64,000 nucleotides of DNA from JANNBN01 sp031430595 (lineage in GTDB: Bacteria > Actinomycetota > Acidimicrobiia > Acidimicrobiales > JANYDT01), in the NCBI GenBank assembly GCA_031430595.1, contig JANPBU010000030.1, positions 157,910 through 221,909 of the forward strand. Direction: 5' to 3'. Of this stretch, positions 8,873-16,989 are shown piece after piece. Position numbers and translations under genes: made by a program. The notes below the pieces were generated by a model, which did not search any database, had not been told where the DNA came from, and worked only from the letters and a program-made list of their open reading frames with translations. How positions within the stretch are numbered: the stretch's first letter is position 1; each line of letters starts with the position of its first letter.

Positions 8873-10477
8873 TTACGAAACGAACACCACCACCTGATGC
8901 CAGCCGGTTGCTCCGTTCGGAAGTGGTGCCTGGCGTTCTCCGATTTGTTGTTTTCCATTGCGATCGGTTGCTCTGACGGCGATGTCGTGCTGGCCGCTCG
9001 GGGCGTCCCACTCGTATGTCCATTGACGCCACGTGTCGATTGACTGTTCGCTGGCCAACGTCGCTTCCAGCCAGTCGCCACCGTCGATTTGGATCTCTAC
9101 TTTGGAAATGCCGGTCGTCTGTGCCCATGCAATTCCTGCGATCGCTGTTTTCCCTGACGGAACCGTTGACAGGCCCCGGGGCACATCGATACGCGAAGCG
9201 AGTTTGATCGGTGCTTCTTTTGAGTATCCGCGAGGTACCCAGTACGCATCGTATGCATCAAGGGTTGTCAATTCGATGCGACTCAGCCATTTCGTGGCTG
9301 ATACGTACCCATACAGTCCTGGAACAACCAGCCGTGCCGGAAACCCGTGGTCGAACGGAAGCGCCTCGCCGTTCATAGCGATGGCGACGATTGCTTCGCT
9401 TCCGTTGTCGAGAACTGCGGTAGGAAACCCTGAGGTCCATCCATCGACTGAATGCCCAACGATCTGTGAGGCCTTGACCTGAACCCCGGCCTCTTCAAGC
9501 AACGTCTTGAGCGGGATTCCGAGCCATCGGGCGTTGCCCATCAACACGCCACCAACCTCGTTCGAAACGCACGTCAGCGTAATGTCGCGCTCAATCAAAT
9601 CGTTGCGATTGAGGAGATCTTCGTACGAGAACTTCAGCGGCTGATCAACCATTCCGTTGATCACTAGCGACCACTTGTTGATATCGACACGCGGTACAAC
9701 GAGGGCAGTATCAATCCGATAAAAGTCTTTGTTCGGGGTGATGAAGGGGTTTGCATCAAGCAATGCAGGCACCCCAACGTCGGCAGGAATTGGTGCGAGG
9801 GGCTTCTTGGCTTTCGGAAGGGTGAGGCCCGCCCGTTGTGCGACCACCCCGGCCGAGCTTTGCAATTTGCGTCCTAACAGCGCAACCGCTGCAGCCGAGG
9901 CAGCGACCCCTCCGGACAGAATCAGAAATGAACGCCGCCCTCTGCCAACCACATCGGGCGTTGTCCCTACAACTTTTGCGCCACGACGTCCAAGAGCCAG
10001 ATGCATGAGCCCAACAAATACCGCCACCCCGACCACGGCAGAAACAAGCGAAGGGATAGCATCAGAAGGTGAACCGACGCGGCCCGTTACGGCTGCGAGC
10101 GCACCGACAAGTCCGAAGGTTGCGATACCGATTACGCCGATGATTCGTCGGCGTGCCCCGAGCGCCCCGACGATCATGGCGGCAATCACAAGAACTGACC
10201 CGATGCCGATGAGTAATGCCAGTTTGTCGTGTGTGCCGAAGGTCGAAATGGCGAATCGTTTCAGCGGCGGAGGAACGAGATCGATGATTCGATTTCCAAC
10301 ACCAATCACCGGCGATGTGAGCTCGTTGAAGAGGCCGGTAACGAGTTCACCTGAGGCCAAGCCAGCAGCGGCTGAAACGAGCCCGGCGACAACCCCATCA
10401 CGGCGTCGCAGTCCGGACGGCGGTAGGACAGCGTGTGAGTCGGTTGCCTGACCGGCGGTCGGTGGTGTTGTGTTCAT
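8873..10477 (-). CDS. Membrane-anchored molybdopterin oxidoreductase (sulfite oxidase family)
   Basis: 534 residues. The first about 200 hold four to five membrane spans and a GRGRRSFLILSGG segment resembling a twin-arginine motif before another hydrophobic stretch (IPADVGVPALL follows). The rest is the sulfite-oxidase-type Mo domain with the cofactor Cys in ITLTCVSNEVGG and the block FPARLVVPGLYGYVSATKWLSRIEL, then the C-terminal Mo-co dimerisation domain (GIAWAQTTGISKVEIQIDGGDW). Such enzymes act outside the membrane on oxidised or reduced sulfur compounds, or repair oxidised residues; the substrate is not readable here. The gene lies 102 bp upstream of the fasciclin gene on the same strand and probably belongs to the same sigma-factor regulon. 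Confidence 0.9.
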   Translation of the reverse strand: MNTTPPTAGQATDSHAVLPPSGLRRRDGVVAGLVSAAAGLASGELVTGLFNELTSPVIGVGNRIIDLVPPPLKRFAISTFGTHDKLALLIGIGSVLVIAAMIVGALGARRRIIGVIGIATFGLVGALAAVTGRVGSPSDAIPSLVSAVVGVAVFVGLMHLALGRRGAKVVGTTPDVVGRGRRSFLILSGGVAASAAAVALLGRKLQSSAGVVAQRAGLTLPKAKKPLAPIPADVGVPALLDANPFITPNKDFYRIDTALVVPRVDINKWSLVINGMVDQPLKFSYEDLLNRNDLIERDITLTCVSNEVGGVLMGNARWLGIPLKTLLEEAGVQVKASQIVGHSVDGWTSGFPTAVLDNGSEAIVAIAMNGEALPFDHGFPARLVVPGLYGYVSATKWLSRIELTTLDAYDAYWVPRGYSKEAPIKLASRIDVPRGLSTVPSGKTAIAGIAWAQTTGISKVEIQIDGGDWLEATLASEQSIDTWRQWTYEWDAPSGQHDIAVRATDRNGKQQIGERQAPLPNGATGWHQVVVFVS

Positions 10478-10659
10478 ACCTCCGGTTCGGTGCTCTGGAC
10501 GGTCTGGATGTGCCGATACTCACCAATAGGTCACTTTGTGAGGGTAAACCCTCTGTAAGTGCCCGCTGGCTGAGCGGAACCCGTCCTCCATGGCCTCTGC
10601 CCAACCTTCGAATAGTTGCCCGATCATCAATACGCCCGCGTCTGCGCAAGACTGTGGGG

Positions 10660-11124
10660 GTGAACCACCAAGAGATTGAACCCAACGCACTACCAAGCGG
10701 GGATCCTGATGCAACCACCGGTGTCACAAAACGGGCCCCGAAAATCGCACGGCTGGCGGTAACGCTTGCACTACTCGGATGCCTCGTAGGTATGGGCTGG
10801 GCGTTCACGCTAAACAAAGAAGAACCTCAACCTGACGGCACATCACTTGAAGAAGTTCGACCCCCAGCTGGTTCAAAGGCTGTTCCAGGGCAAACCCCCG
10901 TTTCTGTGAACCTCGCTTACGGTTTCGACGCTTTCCTTTCGATCGACGGGCTTCCGGTGGATCGGTCGTTGGTGGTCGAACGTGCCGCTGAAGGTGTGTT
11001 CACATATAACCCCAAAGAGAATTTCAAGAATGGCCTACACACAGCTGAAGTTGTCTACTGGCCGAAAACCGGTACCCGTCAGCAAGACGGTGAAATTTTC
11101 CAATGGACCTTCTACGTCGTTTAG
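10660..11124 (+). CDS. Membrane-anchored extracytoplasmic protein, unknown
   Basis: 154 residues from GTG 10660 (VNHQEIEPN). A basic cytoplasmic stretch (KRAPKIARLAV) precedes one membrane span (about residues 32-50, LALLGCLVGMGWAF). A globular beta-rich domain of about 85 residues follows (PVSVNLAYGFDAFLSIDG...FTYNPKENFKNGLHTAEVVYW). The pattern of a short Ig-like domain displayed outside the cell is clear, but I do not recognise the family. It is divergent from the Mo oxidoreductase and only 7 bp upstream of the acyl-CoA dehydrogenase start, so it may be co-transcribed with that gene. In-frame GTG 10654 is an alternative start. Confidence 0.6.
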   Translation: MNHQEIEPNALPSGDPDATTGVTKRAPKIARLAVTLALLGCLVGMGWAFTLNKEEPQPDGTSLEEVRPPAGSKAVPGQTPVSVNLAYGFDAFLSIDGLPVDRSLVVERAAEGVFTYNPKENFKNGLHTAEVVYWPKTGTRQQDGEIFQWTFYVV

Positions 11125-11131
11125 GTCGGTC

Positions 11132-12280
11132 ATGAACATTTCCAAACTGCCGGTTGGTGTAGATCTTGATGAATTCACCGTCATGGCCAGCAATTGGATT
11201 GTCGACCATCGTTCGATTGCACCACCTGACTATGGAGCGATTCTTCCTCCACATCTTGTTGATCGGGGGCTCGATTGGCAACGGCTTCTCTTCGCGGAAG
11301 GTTGGGCCGGGATTGATTGGCCGGTCGAGTTCGGCGGGCAGGGGCTGAGCCCGGCGCATCGTGCAGCTTGGGTTCGCGAATGTGCACTTGCGGGTGTCCC
11401 ACCTTTTCTCAACATGGTTGGCATGGTGTTGGCCGGTGGCTCAACGTTGCTGTTTGGAACAGCTGAGCAAAAAGCTGCACACTTACAATCAACGTTGGCA
11501 GCCGAACATGTGTGGTGCCAACTCTTCAGCGAACCTGGCGCTGGCAGTGACCTTGCTTCGCTCACAACGAAAGCCACCCGTGACGGTGACGAATTCGTGA
11601 TTTCGGGCCAAAAGGTTTGGTGCTCAGGTGGACGGTATTCCAACTGGGGCATTCTCGTTGCTCGTACCGACGGTGACCTTCCAAAACACAAGGGTCTGTC
11701 GTTCTTCCTCTTCGATATGAGCCTTCCAGGTGTCGACATTCGGCCACTCAGGCAAATGACTGGGGAGGCTGAATTTGATGAAGTGTTTTTTGATGATGTC
11801 CGAATACCGGCTTCATCGCTACTTGGGCCGCTTAACGGAGGGTGGGGCGTAGCGATGGCGACGCTCACTAACGAGCGAGGCTCGATCGGCACTACTGCGA
11901 TCGGTCTCGGACGTCGCGTTGACCGCCTGATCGATGACCTTCGTGGTGCGTCCCAAGTCGAAGGGGGAATCTCACCAACTGATCGTGCTGCGTTAGTTGG
12001 GCTTGTCACCGAGGGAAGGGTGTTAGCCATGCTTGGTTCGCGTCAGGGGCCGATTGCCTCGACGAGTGCTTCGCTGCTGAAATTGGGTATCACCGAGTTG
12101 TCGTTTGCGACTGCTGAGGTTCGTACATCGCTGGCCGGAGCGAACGCGATGCTGGCCGATAACGATGCGGTTGCCTCGCTGTTGGCTGCACCCGGAGGTC
12201 GAATTGCGGGCGGTACCTCACAGATTCAACGCAACCTGATCGGCGAACGACTACTCGGCCTGCCAAGCGAACCCCGCTAA
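11132..12280 (+). CDS. Acyl-CoA dehydrogenase family protein
   Basis: 382 residues from ATG 11132. It has the typical ACAD layout: the N-terminal helical domain (GWAGIDWPVEFGGQGLSPAH), the beta domain binding FAD (WCQLFSEPGAGSDLASL, then DEFVISGQKVWCSGG, then FFDDVRIPASSLLG), and the C-terminal helical domain ending GGTSQIQRNLIGERLLGLP. These enzymes introduce an alpha-beta double bond into acyl-CoA thioesters with FAD and feed electrons to ETF. The substrate cannot be told from sequence; the family is used in fatty acid, steroid side-chain and amino-acid breakdown. A longer in-frame extension to 10982 overlaps the preceding gene and is rejected. Together with the second ACAD at 56046, it suggests lipid use. 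Confidence 0.9.
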   Translation: MNISKLPVGVDLDEFTVMASNWIVDHRSIAPPDYGAILPPHLVDRGLDWQRLLFAEGWAGIDWPVEFGGQGLSPAHRAAWVRECALAGVPPFLNMVGMVLAGGSTLLFGTAEQKAAHLQSTLAAEHVWCQLFSEPGAGSDLASLTTKATRDGDEFVISGQKVWCSGGRYSNWGILVARTDGDLPKHKGLSFFLFDMSLPGVDIRPLRQMTGEAEFDEVFFDDVRIPASSLLGPLNGGWGVAMATLTNERGSIGTTAIGLGRRVDRLIDDLRGASQVEGGISPTDRAALVGLVTEGRVLAMLGSRQGPIASTSASLLKLGITELSFATAEVRTSLAGANAMLADNDAVASLLAAPGGRIAGGTSQIQRNLIGERLLGLPSEPR

Positions 12281-12339
12281 ATCCCTACATGGATATGGGG
12301 TCCGCAAGTTAACCGGCGCCCGCAACTAGGTTGGGGTTG

Positions 12340-14340
12340 ATGGCCGGTTCAGTTTCTGGAGAGTTCATCGGTCGTGTGATCGGTGGTCGTTTCCGCCTCG
12401 AGTCTTTGTTGGGCCGGGGAGCATCGGCAGAGGTTTACCTTGCTGTCGACACCCGGCTTCGACGTCGCGTCGCAGTCAAGGTGCTCCATCGATCGGTGTC
12501 AACCGACCAGCAGTTCGTGCGCCGTTTCCGAAGTGAGGCACAACTTGCGGCCCGCCTGACCCACCCGAACATCATGGTGATCCACGATTGGCATGACGGA
12601 ATCTCTGAAACCGAAACCGGCGATACCGAACCAGCCCACCTCGTTACCGAGTATCTCGACGGTGGAAGCCTTCGAGAAATTCTTGATCGACACCACAAAT
12701 TATCGATCTCACAGGCAACCCTCGTCGGAATTGAAGCAGCGCGAGCACTCGCCTATGCCCACAGCCAAGGCATTGTTCACCGTGACATCAAACCGGCGAA
12801 CCTCCTTTTCACCTCGGATGGCGTGTTGCGAATCGCCGATTTTGGCCTGGCCCGGGCCCTTGCCGAAGCTGCCCTCACTGAACCAACGGGCGGTTTGGTT
12901 GGCACCGCTCGCTATTCGGCGCCCGAGCAAATTGGTGGAGGAGCACTCGACGGTCGAGCCGACGTGTACTCACTCATGCTCGTGATCATCGAAGCGGCAA
13001 CCGGTGAAACCCCGTTCCGAGCCGATACCCCCCTCGGTGTGTTGATGGCACGGCACCAGCAACCCGTTATTCCTCCCGAATCGCTTGGTGGGTTAGGCGA
13101 AGCTTTGACGCCTGCCGGGGTGATTGACCCGAACGAACGGATCGACGCTGCGACACTGGTGCGGCGGCTCGAACGCGCCACCCGGGGCCTCGCGAGGCCT
13201 GAACGTATCCCGCTCGTTGTGCCAAGTGCAGTTCGTTCTATCGTCGACACTGATCTCACACAGCATGTGGACGTGAAGCAGCCTGTCGGCCCCGTCCGAC
13301 CAATTGACCCCGCTCATGAGGATCGTGTTGGAAGCGAATCAGCACGTCCGTTGCCGAGCGAACCAGAAGCAGCTGAATATAACGAGCCAACTCAGAAACC
13401 GACAGAGGACCGGCCGTCGAAAAGCGATTCGATTGCTGATCTCGATGAAAACAAAGAGACGCCGAAAACGCCACGACGCTGGTTACGAATTCTTGTTCCG
13501 GTGCTGATTGCAGCGATTGCTGCTGGCTCAGCGGTCGGATGGCGAGCATGGTCGGGCCGCCCGCAGTGGCGCAACGTGCCAGCAGTTGTGAGCCTAAGTG
13601 CAGCCGATGCGAAGCGCTCACTCGAGGCTGTTGATCTCACCGTTAAGTCGTCAGTGACTCAAAGTGAAACGATCGAAAAGGGTGACGTCATTTCGCAGAA
13701 TCCGTTAGCGGCGGAGAAGGTTGAAGCCGGAACGTTCGTTGAACTGGTGATCTCATCGGGCCCGGCCCCCCGTTTGGTGCCCGAACTTCAACGTCTCAGC
13801 GTTGAGGCAGCAACTCAACTTCTCGAAAACGTTCAACTCGTCGTGGGTACAGCCGAGGAAGTTTTTGACGAAAAGGTTTTGACCGGAATCATCGTGTCGA
13901 GTGAACCTGCGGGGTCGGTAGCGCGAGATTCGTCCGTGAACCTGGTCATTTCGAAAGGTCCCGAGCCGCGTGTTGTACCGAATATCACCGGCATGACCCC
14001 CGACGACGCACAGGCTGCACTTCCCAAGGGGCTCACTGGTGTGGTGGTGCAGCAGTCAAGTGTGACGGTTCCGGCCGGAACTGTGATTGCGGCCAACTAC
14101 AAACCGGGAAGCGAATTGCCCCGCGGGTCGCAGGTCAAAATTATTGTCTCAACGGGTCCGCCGTTAGTCAAAATTCCGGCGACGAAGGGGCTCAGCGTGT
14201 CCGAGGCTACGCAACGTCTTCGTGCTGCAGGTTTGGTTGTGGCCGGGGTCGACGGACCCCCAGATCAACCCGTGACTGGTACTCAGCCTTCTGACGGAAA
14301 ATCAGTTAAACCAAACTCTGAAGTTCGCATACAAACGTAA
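12340..14340 (+). CDS. Ser/Thr protein kinase with PASTA domains (PknB-like)
   Basis: 666 residues. Kinase domain about residues 15-275: glycine loop LLGRGASAEVYLA, ATP-anchoring Lys near 47 (VAVKVLH), catalytic loop VHRDIKPANLLF, DFG in IADFGLA and APEQ in subdomain VIII. A charged linker precedes one membrane span (LRILVPVLIAAIAAGSAVGW, about 385-405). Four extracellular PASTA repeats follow, with motifs such as VPELQRLSVEAATQLLENV, VPNITGMTPDDAQAALP and IPATKGLSVSEATQRLRAAG. Such kinases sense peptidoglycan fragments and control cell-wall growth and division. ATG 12340 is preferred over TTG 12331. It ends 9 bp before the convergent tadC stop. Confidence 0.95.
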   Translation: MAGSVSGEFIGRVIGGRFRLESLLGRGASAEVYLAVDTRLRRRVAVKVLHRSVSTDQQFVRRFRSEAQLAARLTHPNIMVIHDWHDGISETETGDTEPAHLVTEYLDGGSLREILDRHHKLSISQATLVGIEAARALAYAHSQGIVHRDIKPANLLFTSDGVLRIADFGLARALAEAALTEPTGGLVGTARYSAPEQIGGGALDGRADVYSLMLVIIEAATGETPFRADTPLGVLMARHQQPVIPPESLGGLGEALTPAGVIDPNERIDAATLVRRLERATRGLARPERIPLVVPSAVRSIVDTDLTQHVDVKQPVGPVRPIDPAHEDRVGSESARPLPSEPEAAEYNEPTQKPTEDRPSKSDSIADLDENKETPKTPRRWLRILVPVLIAAIAAGSAVGWRAWSGRPQWRNVPAVVSLSAADAKRSLEAVDLTVKSSVTQSETIEKGDVISQNPLAAEKVEAGTFVELVISSGPAPRLVPELQRLSVEAATQLLENVQLVVGTAEEVFDEKVLTGIIVSSEPAGSVARDSSVNLVISKGPEPRVVPNITGMTPDDAQAALPKGLTGVVVQQSSVTVPAGTVIAANYKPGSELPRGSQVKIIVSTGPPLVKIPATKGLSVSEATQRLRAAGLVVAGVDGPPDQPVTGTQPSDGKSVKPNSEVRIQT

Positions 14341-14349
14341 ACCTACGAG

Positions 14350-15249
14350 TTACACGTTGTTGGCAATGTTTATAACTGCGGGGCCGATAAGCACGATGAA
14401 GAGCGTCGGCAAGATACAAAGGACCAAGGGAAACAGTACCTTAACGGGAAGTTTCATCGCTTTTTCTTCAGCACGTTGACGACGACGACGACGTTGTTCA
14501 GCAGCCTGAACCCGAAGTACCTGAGCCATCGGAATACCGTATTGCTCGGCCTGAAGAATGGCACCCACAAATTGCCGTAGTTCTGGCACCTTGTTGCGAT
14601 TTGCAAGCCCGCGAAGTGCTTCGGCCCGTGACAAACCAGCTGAAACGTGTTGCAACGTTCGCATAAGTTCCTGGGCTAACGGTCCCTCTGTTGACTTAGC
14701 AGTTCGAGCCATCGCAGCATCGAAACCAAGTCCTGCTTCAACGCCAACAGTGATCTGGTCGAGAACATCGGGAAGCGATCGCAGAATGTCTGCTTGGCGC
14801 TTATCTGCCTTGTTCTTCAAGATGATATCTGGAAGGAAAAAGCCGAGACCAGGCTTGGCAACGTACAACACGTAGCCGATGAGTTTCCCACCAAACTTCA
14901 AATCCCATCGCAGGTTGAAAAGCAAGAAGAAGATGACGCAACCGATTACCTTTTGCAGCAGGATGAACTCCGTGCGAGTCTTTGAGTCGGCCAACATCAA
15001 CCGCTGTTCAATAGTGTCAATCCACCCAACCGGGGTGATCTTGCGTAACGCTTGATAGATGCGGTCAAGTGCTGGCTTGATCGCACGGTCTTTGGCCGAC
15101 TGTGCCATGACAGCTTCACGAAGGTCGGTGGGGCGCGATCCAACGAGGTCGTCAGCACTGAGTTTGACAGGATTGCCCTTGAGTGACCAGAACGCGACAC
15201 CCGCCGCGAGTGGCAGCAACAGTGCGCCAATGAGTGTGTAGAGGTTCAT
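14350..15249 (-). CDS. tadC: Tad pilus inner-membrane protein TadC (T2SS F-like)
   Basis: 299 residues. Membrane spans lie at the N-terminus (about 4-22), in the middle (about 103-145) and at the C-terminus (about 270-292). The T2SSF cytoplasmic domain reads ILRSLPDVLDQITVGVEAGLGFDAAMARTA...GPLAQELMRTLQ..., then FVGAILQAEQYGIPMAQVLRVQAAEQRRRRRQRAEEKAMKLPVKVLFPLVLCILP, which is diagnostic of TadC/GspF. TadB and TadC form the membrane platform of the pilus motor. It is the last gene of the Tad operon, 13 bp after the tadB gene, and ends 9 bp from the convergent kinase gene. Confidence 0.92.
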   Translation of the reverse strand: MNLYTLIGALLLPLAAGVAFWSLKGNPVKLSADDLVGSRPTDLREAVMAQSAKDRAIKPALDRIYQALRKITPVGWIDTIEQRLMLADSKTRTEFILLQKVIGCVIFFLLFNLRWDLKFGGKLIGYVLYVAKPGLGFFLPDIILKNKADKRQADILRSLPDVLDQITVGVEAGLGFDAAMARTAKSTEGPLAQELMRTLQHVSAGLSRAEALRGLANRNKVPELRQFVGAILQAEQYGIPMAQVLRVQAAEQRRRRRQRAEEKAMKLPVKVLFPLVLCILPTLFIVLIGPAVINIANNV

Positions 15250-15262
15250 GGTGATGGTTCTC

Positions 15263-16987
15263 CTAGAACTCGATCTTGCAAATGTTGAACAGCCAGATAC
15301 TGCCGATAAGCATCAGGACCGCAGCGATACCAATGAGGTAGACACCAAAGCCGCTGAACAACACGTGGGTGTACTCAGGGTTTGACATATTGATGAAGCC
15401 ACCAAGGCAAAACGGCATGCCGATCAGCACGACGGCCGAGAGGCGACCTTCTGCAGAGAGGGTTTTGACCTGTCGGCGAAGGTCGGCGCGGTCTCGAATG
15501 GTTGCACCAACCTGTTCGAGAACTTCGGCGAGGTCACCACCAATATCTCGGTTGATTTCTACGGCTGGAATGACCCATTCCATATCGATGCAACGGATAC
15601 GTTCTGAAAGGGCCTTCATCGAATCGACCAGGTCGCGTCCGAGGCGGGTTTCAACAACAACTCGACGAAATTCCTCTGATGTGGGGGCTTCCGATTCACG
15701 AGAAACAGCGTCGAGCGCCTGCATGAAACCTTGGCCCGCTCGCATACTTGAACTCAATAACTGGAGGGTATCGCTGAGCTGATCACCAAACTTGTTTGAT
15801 CGTTTGTTGGCCTTGCGGTTGACGAAAAACCTGGTCCCAAAGATTCCGACAGCCAGCCCGAGCGGGGTCCAGAGTTTGCCAAGAAGTACTCCAGCTCCAG
15901 CTCCGAAAGCGAGCGAAACGCAGACAGCCAAAACCAGGAATTCTCCGGAACGAAGATTGATCGCTGCTCGTTCGAGCCACGATTGCATTCCCGATGATTT
16001 GCCGCTCTTTTCCAATTTTTTGTCGGCGATGTCGCTGAGTTTGGTCGCAAGGCCCGCCATTGGTGTCTTGACGTCTTTGGCCTTTTTGTCTTTTTTGCTC
16101 GGCAATGGGATGCCGGTCAAGTTGACTTTGATTTCCCTTGGCCCAAGCAATTGCATGGCGCCGAAGAAGATGGCTCCACCCATAAGGAGGGCACCGAACA
16201 TCAAGATGATGTTGCTGCTGAACAGCGATGACGAGATGCCAGACTCTGGGGCCGTCAAAGCAATCTCGTTCGGAAGCGCTGGTTTGGATCGTGCTTCGAT
16301 CTGGTCGGCGAGGCTCGCAATAGCGACCTTGTCCTTGGCTGGCGCAATTGGAGATGAACCGGCTAGGCGCCTGACCACAAGTTGGCGGTCTGCCTTTGTG
16401 TCACCAGGTACCGAAGTATCAATGATAGATACGCTTACCTTATTCAGTAGCGCTGCCCGGTTGCCACTTTCGATGGATTGTGCGCTTGAACCATCTCGAC
16501 CGTCGGTAACGACGACAACGGCGCGGCTTGCCTGGGAAGTGCTATCGAAGCTTTCCGCAGCGAGGCCAATACCCGAGAACAGTTGGCTGGTGCCTTCTTC
16601 TTGGCTCAGGTTCGTGATGGCTCGACGTGACGACTCGTGATCGACTGCGGTGAACTGGGTGACCTGTGGAAATGCCCCGAACGAGATCACTCCGATTCGA
16701 GCCTCAGGTGGCAACGCATCAACGAGATCAAGGGCAGCCTGCTGGGCGCCAATAAATTGAGCTTGACTCAGTTGAGACGAATTGTCGAACGCAATGAAAA
16801 CGTCGAGTGTTGGGCTCGAAACCGCAGCTGATTCAGCCGATGACGGTGATGACTGCGACGCTGGTGATGATTGTGCCAGAGCAGCCTGCGTGAACGCGGT
16901 TGAAGCACCGACCGACGCGAGTAGCGCAAGCGCAACGATTGCGGCCCGATGAATGAACCGGGGTGTTCGTACGGATAACGCGTTCAT
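15263..16987 (-). CDS. Fusion of a secreted vWA domain to TadB (T2SS F-like)
   Basis: 574 residues. A signal-peptide-like N-terminus (VALALLASVGASTAFTQAALA) is followed by a von Willebrand A-like domain (about 55-235): FIAFDNSSQLSQ in place of the DxSxS metal site, RIGVISFG, and VVVVTDGRDGSS. A membrane span (about 260-285) connects to the TadB part: a Lys-rich cytoplasmic linker, paired spans (about 355-390), DTLQLLSSSMRAGQGFMQALDAVSRES, EINRDIGGDLAEVLEQVG and final spans (about 510-570). TadB is part of the pilus motor platform; an attached external vWA domain could sense or bind pilin or surface ligands (inference). The third MIDAS position is Gln instead of Ser, so metal binding is doubtful. 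It lies 2 bp after tadA. Confidence 0.88.
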   Translation of the reverse strand: MNALSVRTPRFIHRAAIVALALLASVGASTAFTQAALAQSSPASQSSPSSAESAAVSSPTLDVFIAFDNSSQLSQAQFIGAQQAALDLVDALPPEARIGVISFGAFPQVTQFTAVDHESSRRAITNLSQEEGTSQLFSGIGLAAESFDSTSQASRAVVVVTDGRDGSSAQSIESGNRAALLNKVSVSIIDTSVPGDTKADRQLVVRRLAGSSPIAPAKDKVAIASLADQIEARSKPALPNEIALTAPESGISSSLFSSNIILMFGALLMGGAIFFGAMQLLGPREIKVNLTGIPLPSKKDKKAKDVKTPMAGLATKLSDIADKKLEKSGKSSGMQSWLERAAINLRSGEFLVLAVCVSLAFGAGAGVLLGKLWTPLGLAVGIFGTRFFVNRKANKRSNKFGDQLSDTLQLLSSSMRAGQGFMQALDAVSRESEAPTSEEFRRVVVETRLGRDLVDSMKALSERIRCIDMEWVIPAVEINRDIGGDLAEVLEQVGATIRDRADLRRQVKTLSAEGRLSAVVLIGMPFCLGGFINMSNPEYTHVLFSGFGVYLIGIAAVLMLIGSIWLFNICKIEF

Positions 16988-16989
16988 TG

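Noticed and set aside
11230..12030. A 266-codon minus-strand frame opposite the acyl-CoA dehydrogenase
   Set aside because: Antisense shadow with Ser/Pro/Arg-rich text and no motif.
15792..16640. A 282-codon plus-strand frame opposite vWA-tadB
   Set aside because: Antisense shadow; no family features, while the minus-strand product is clear.
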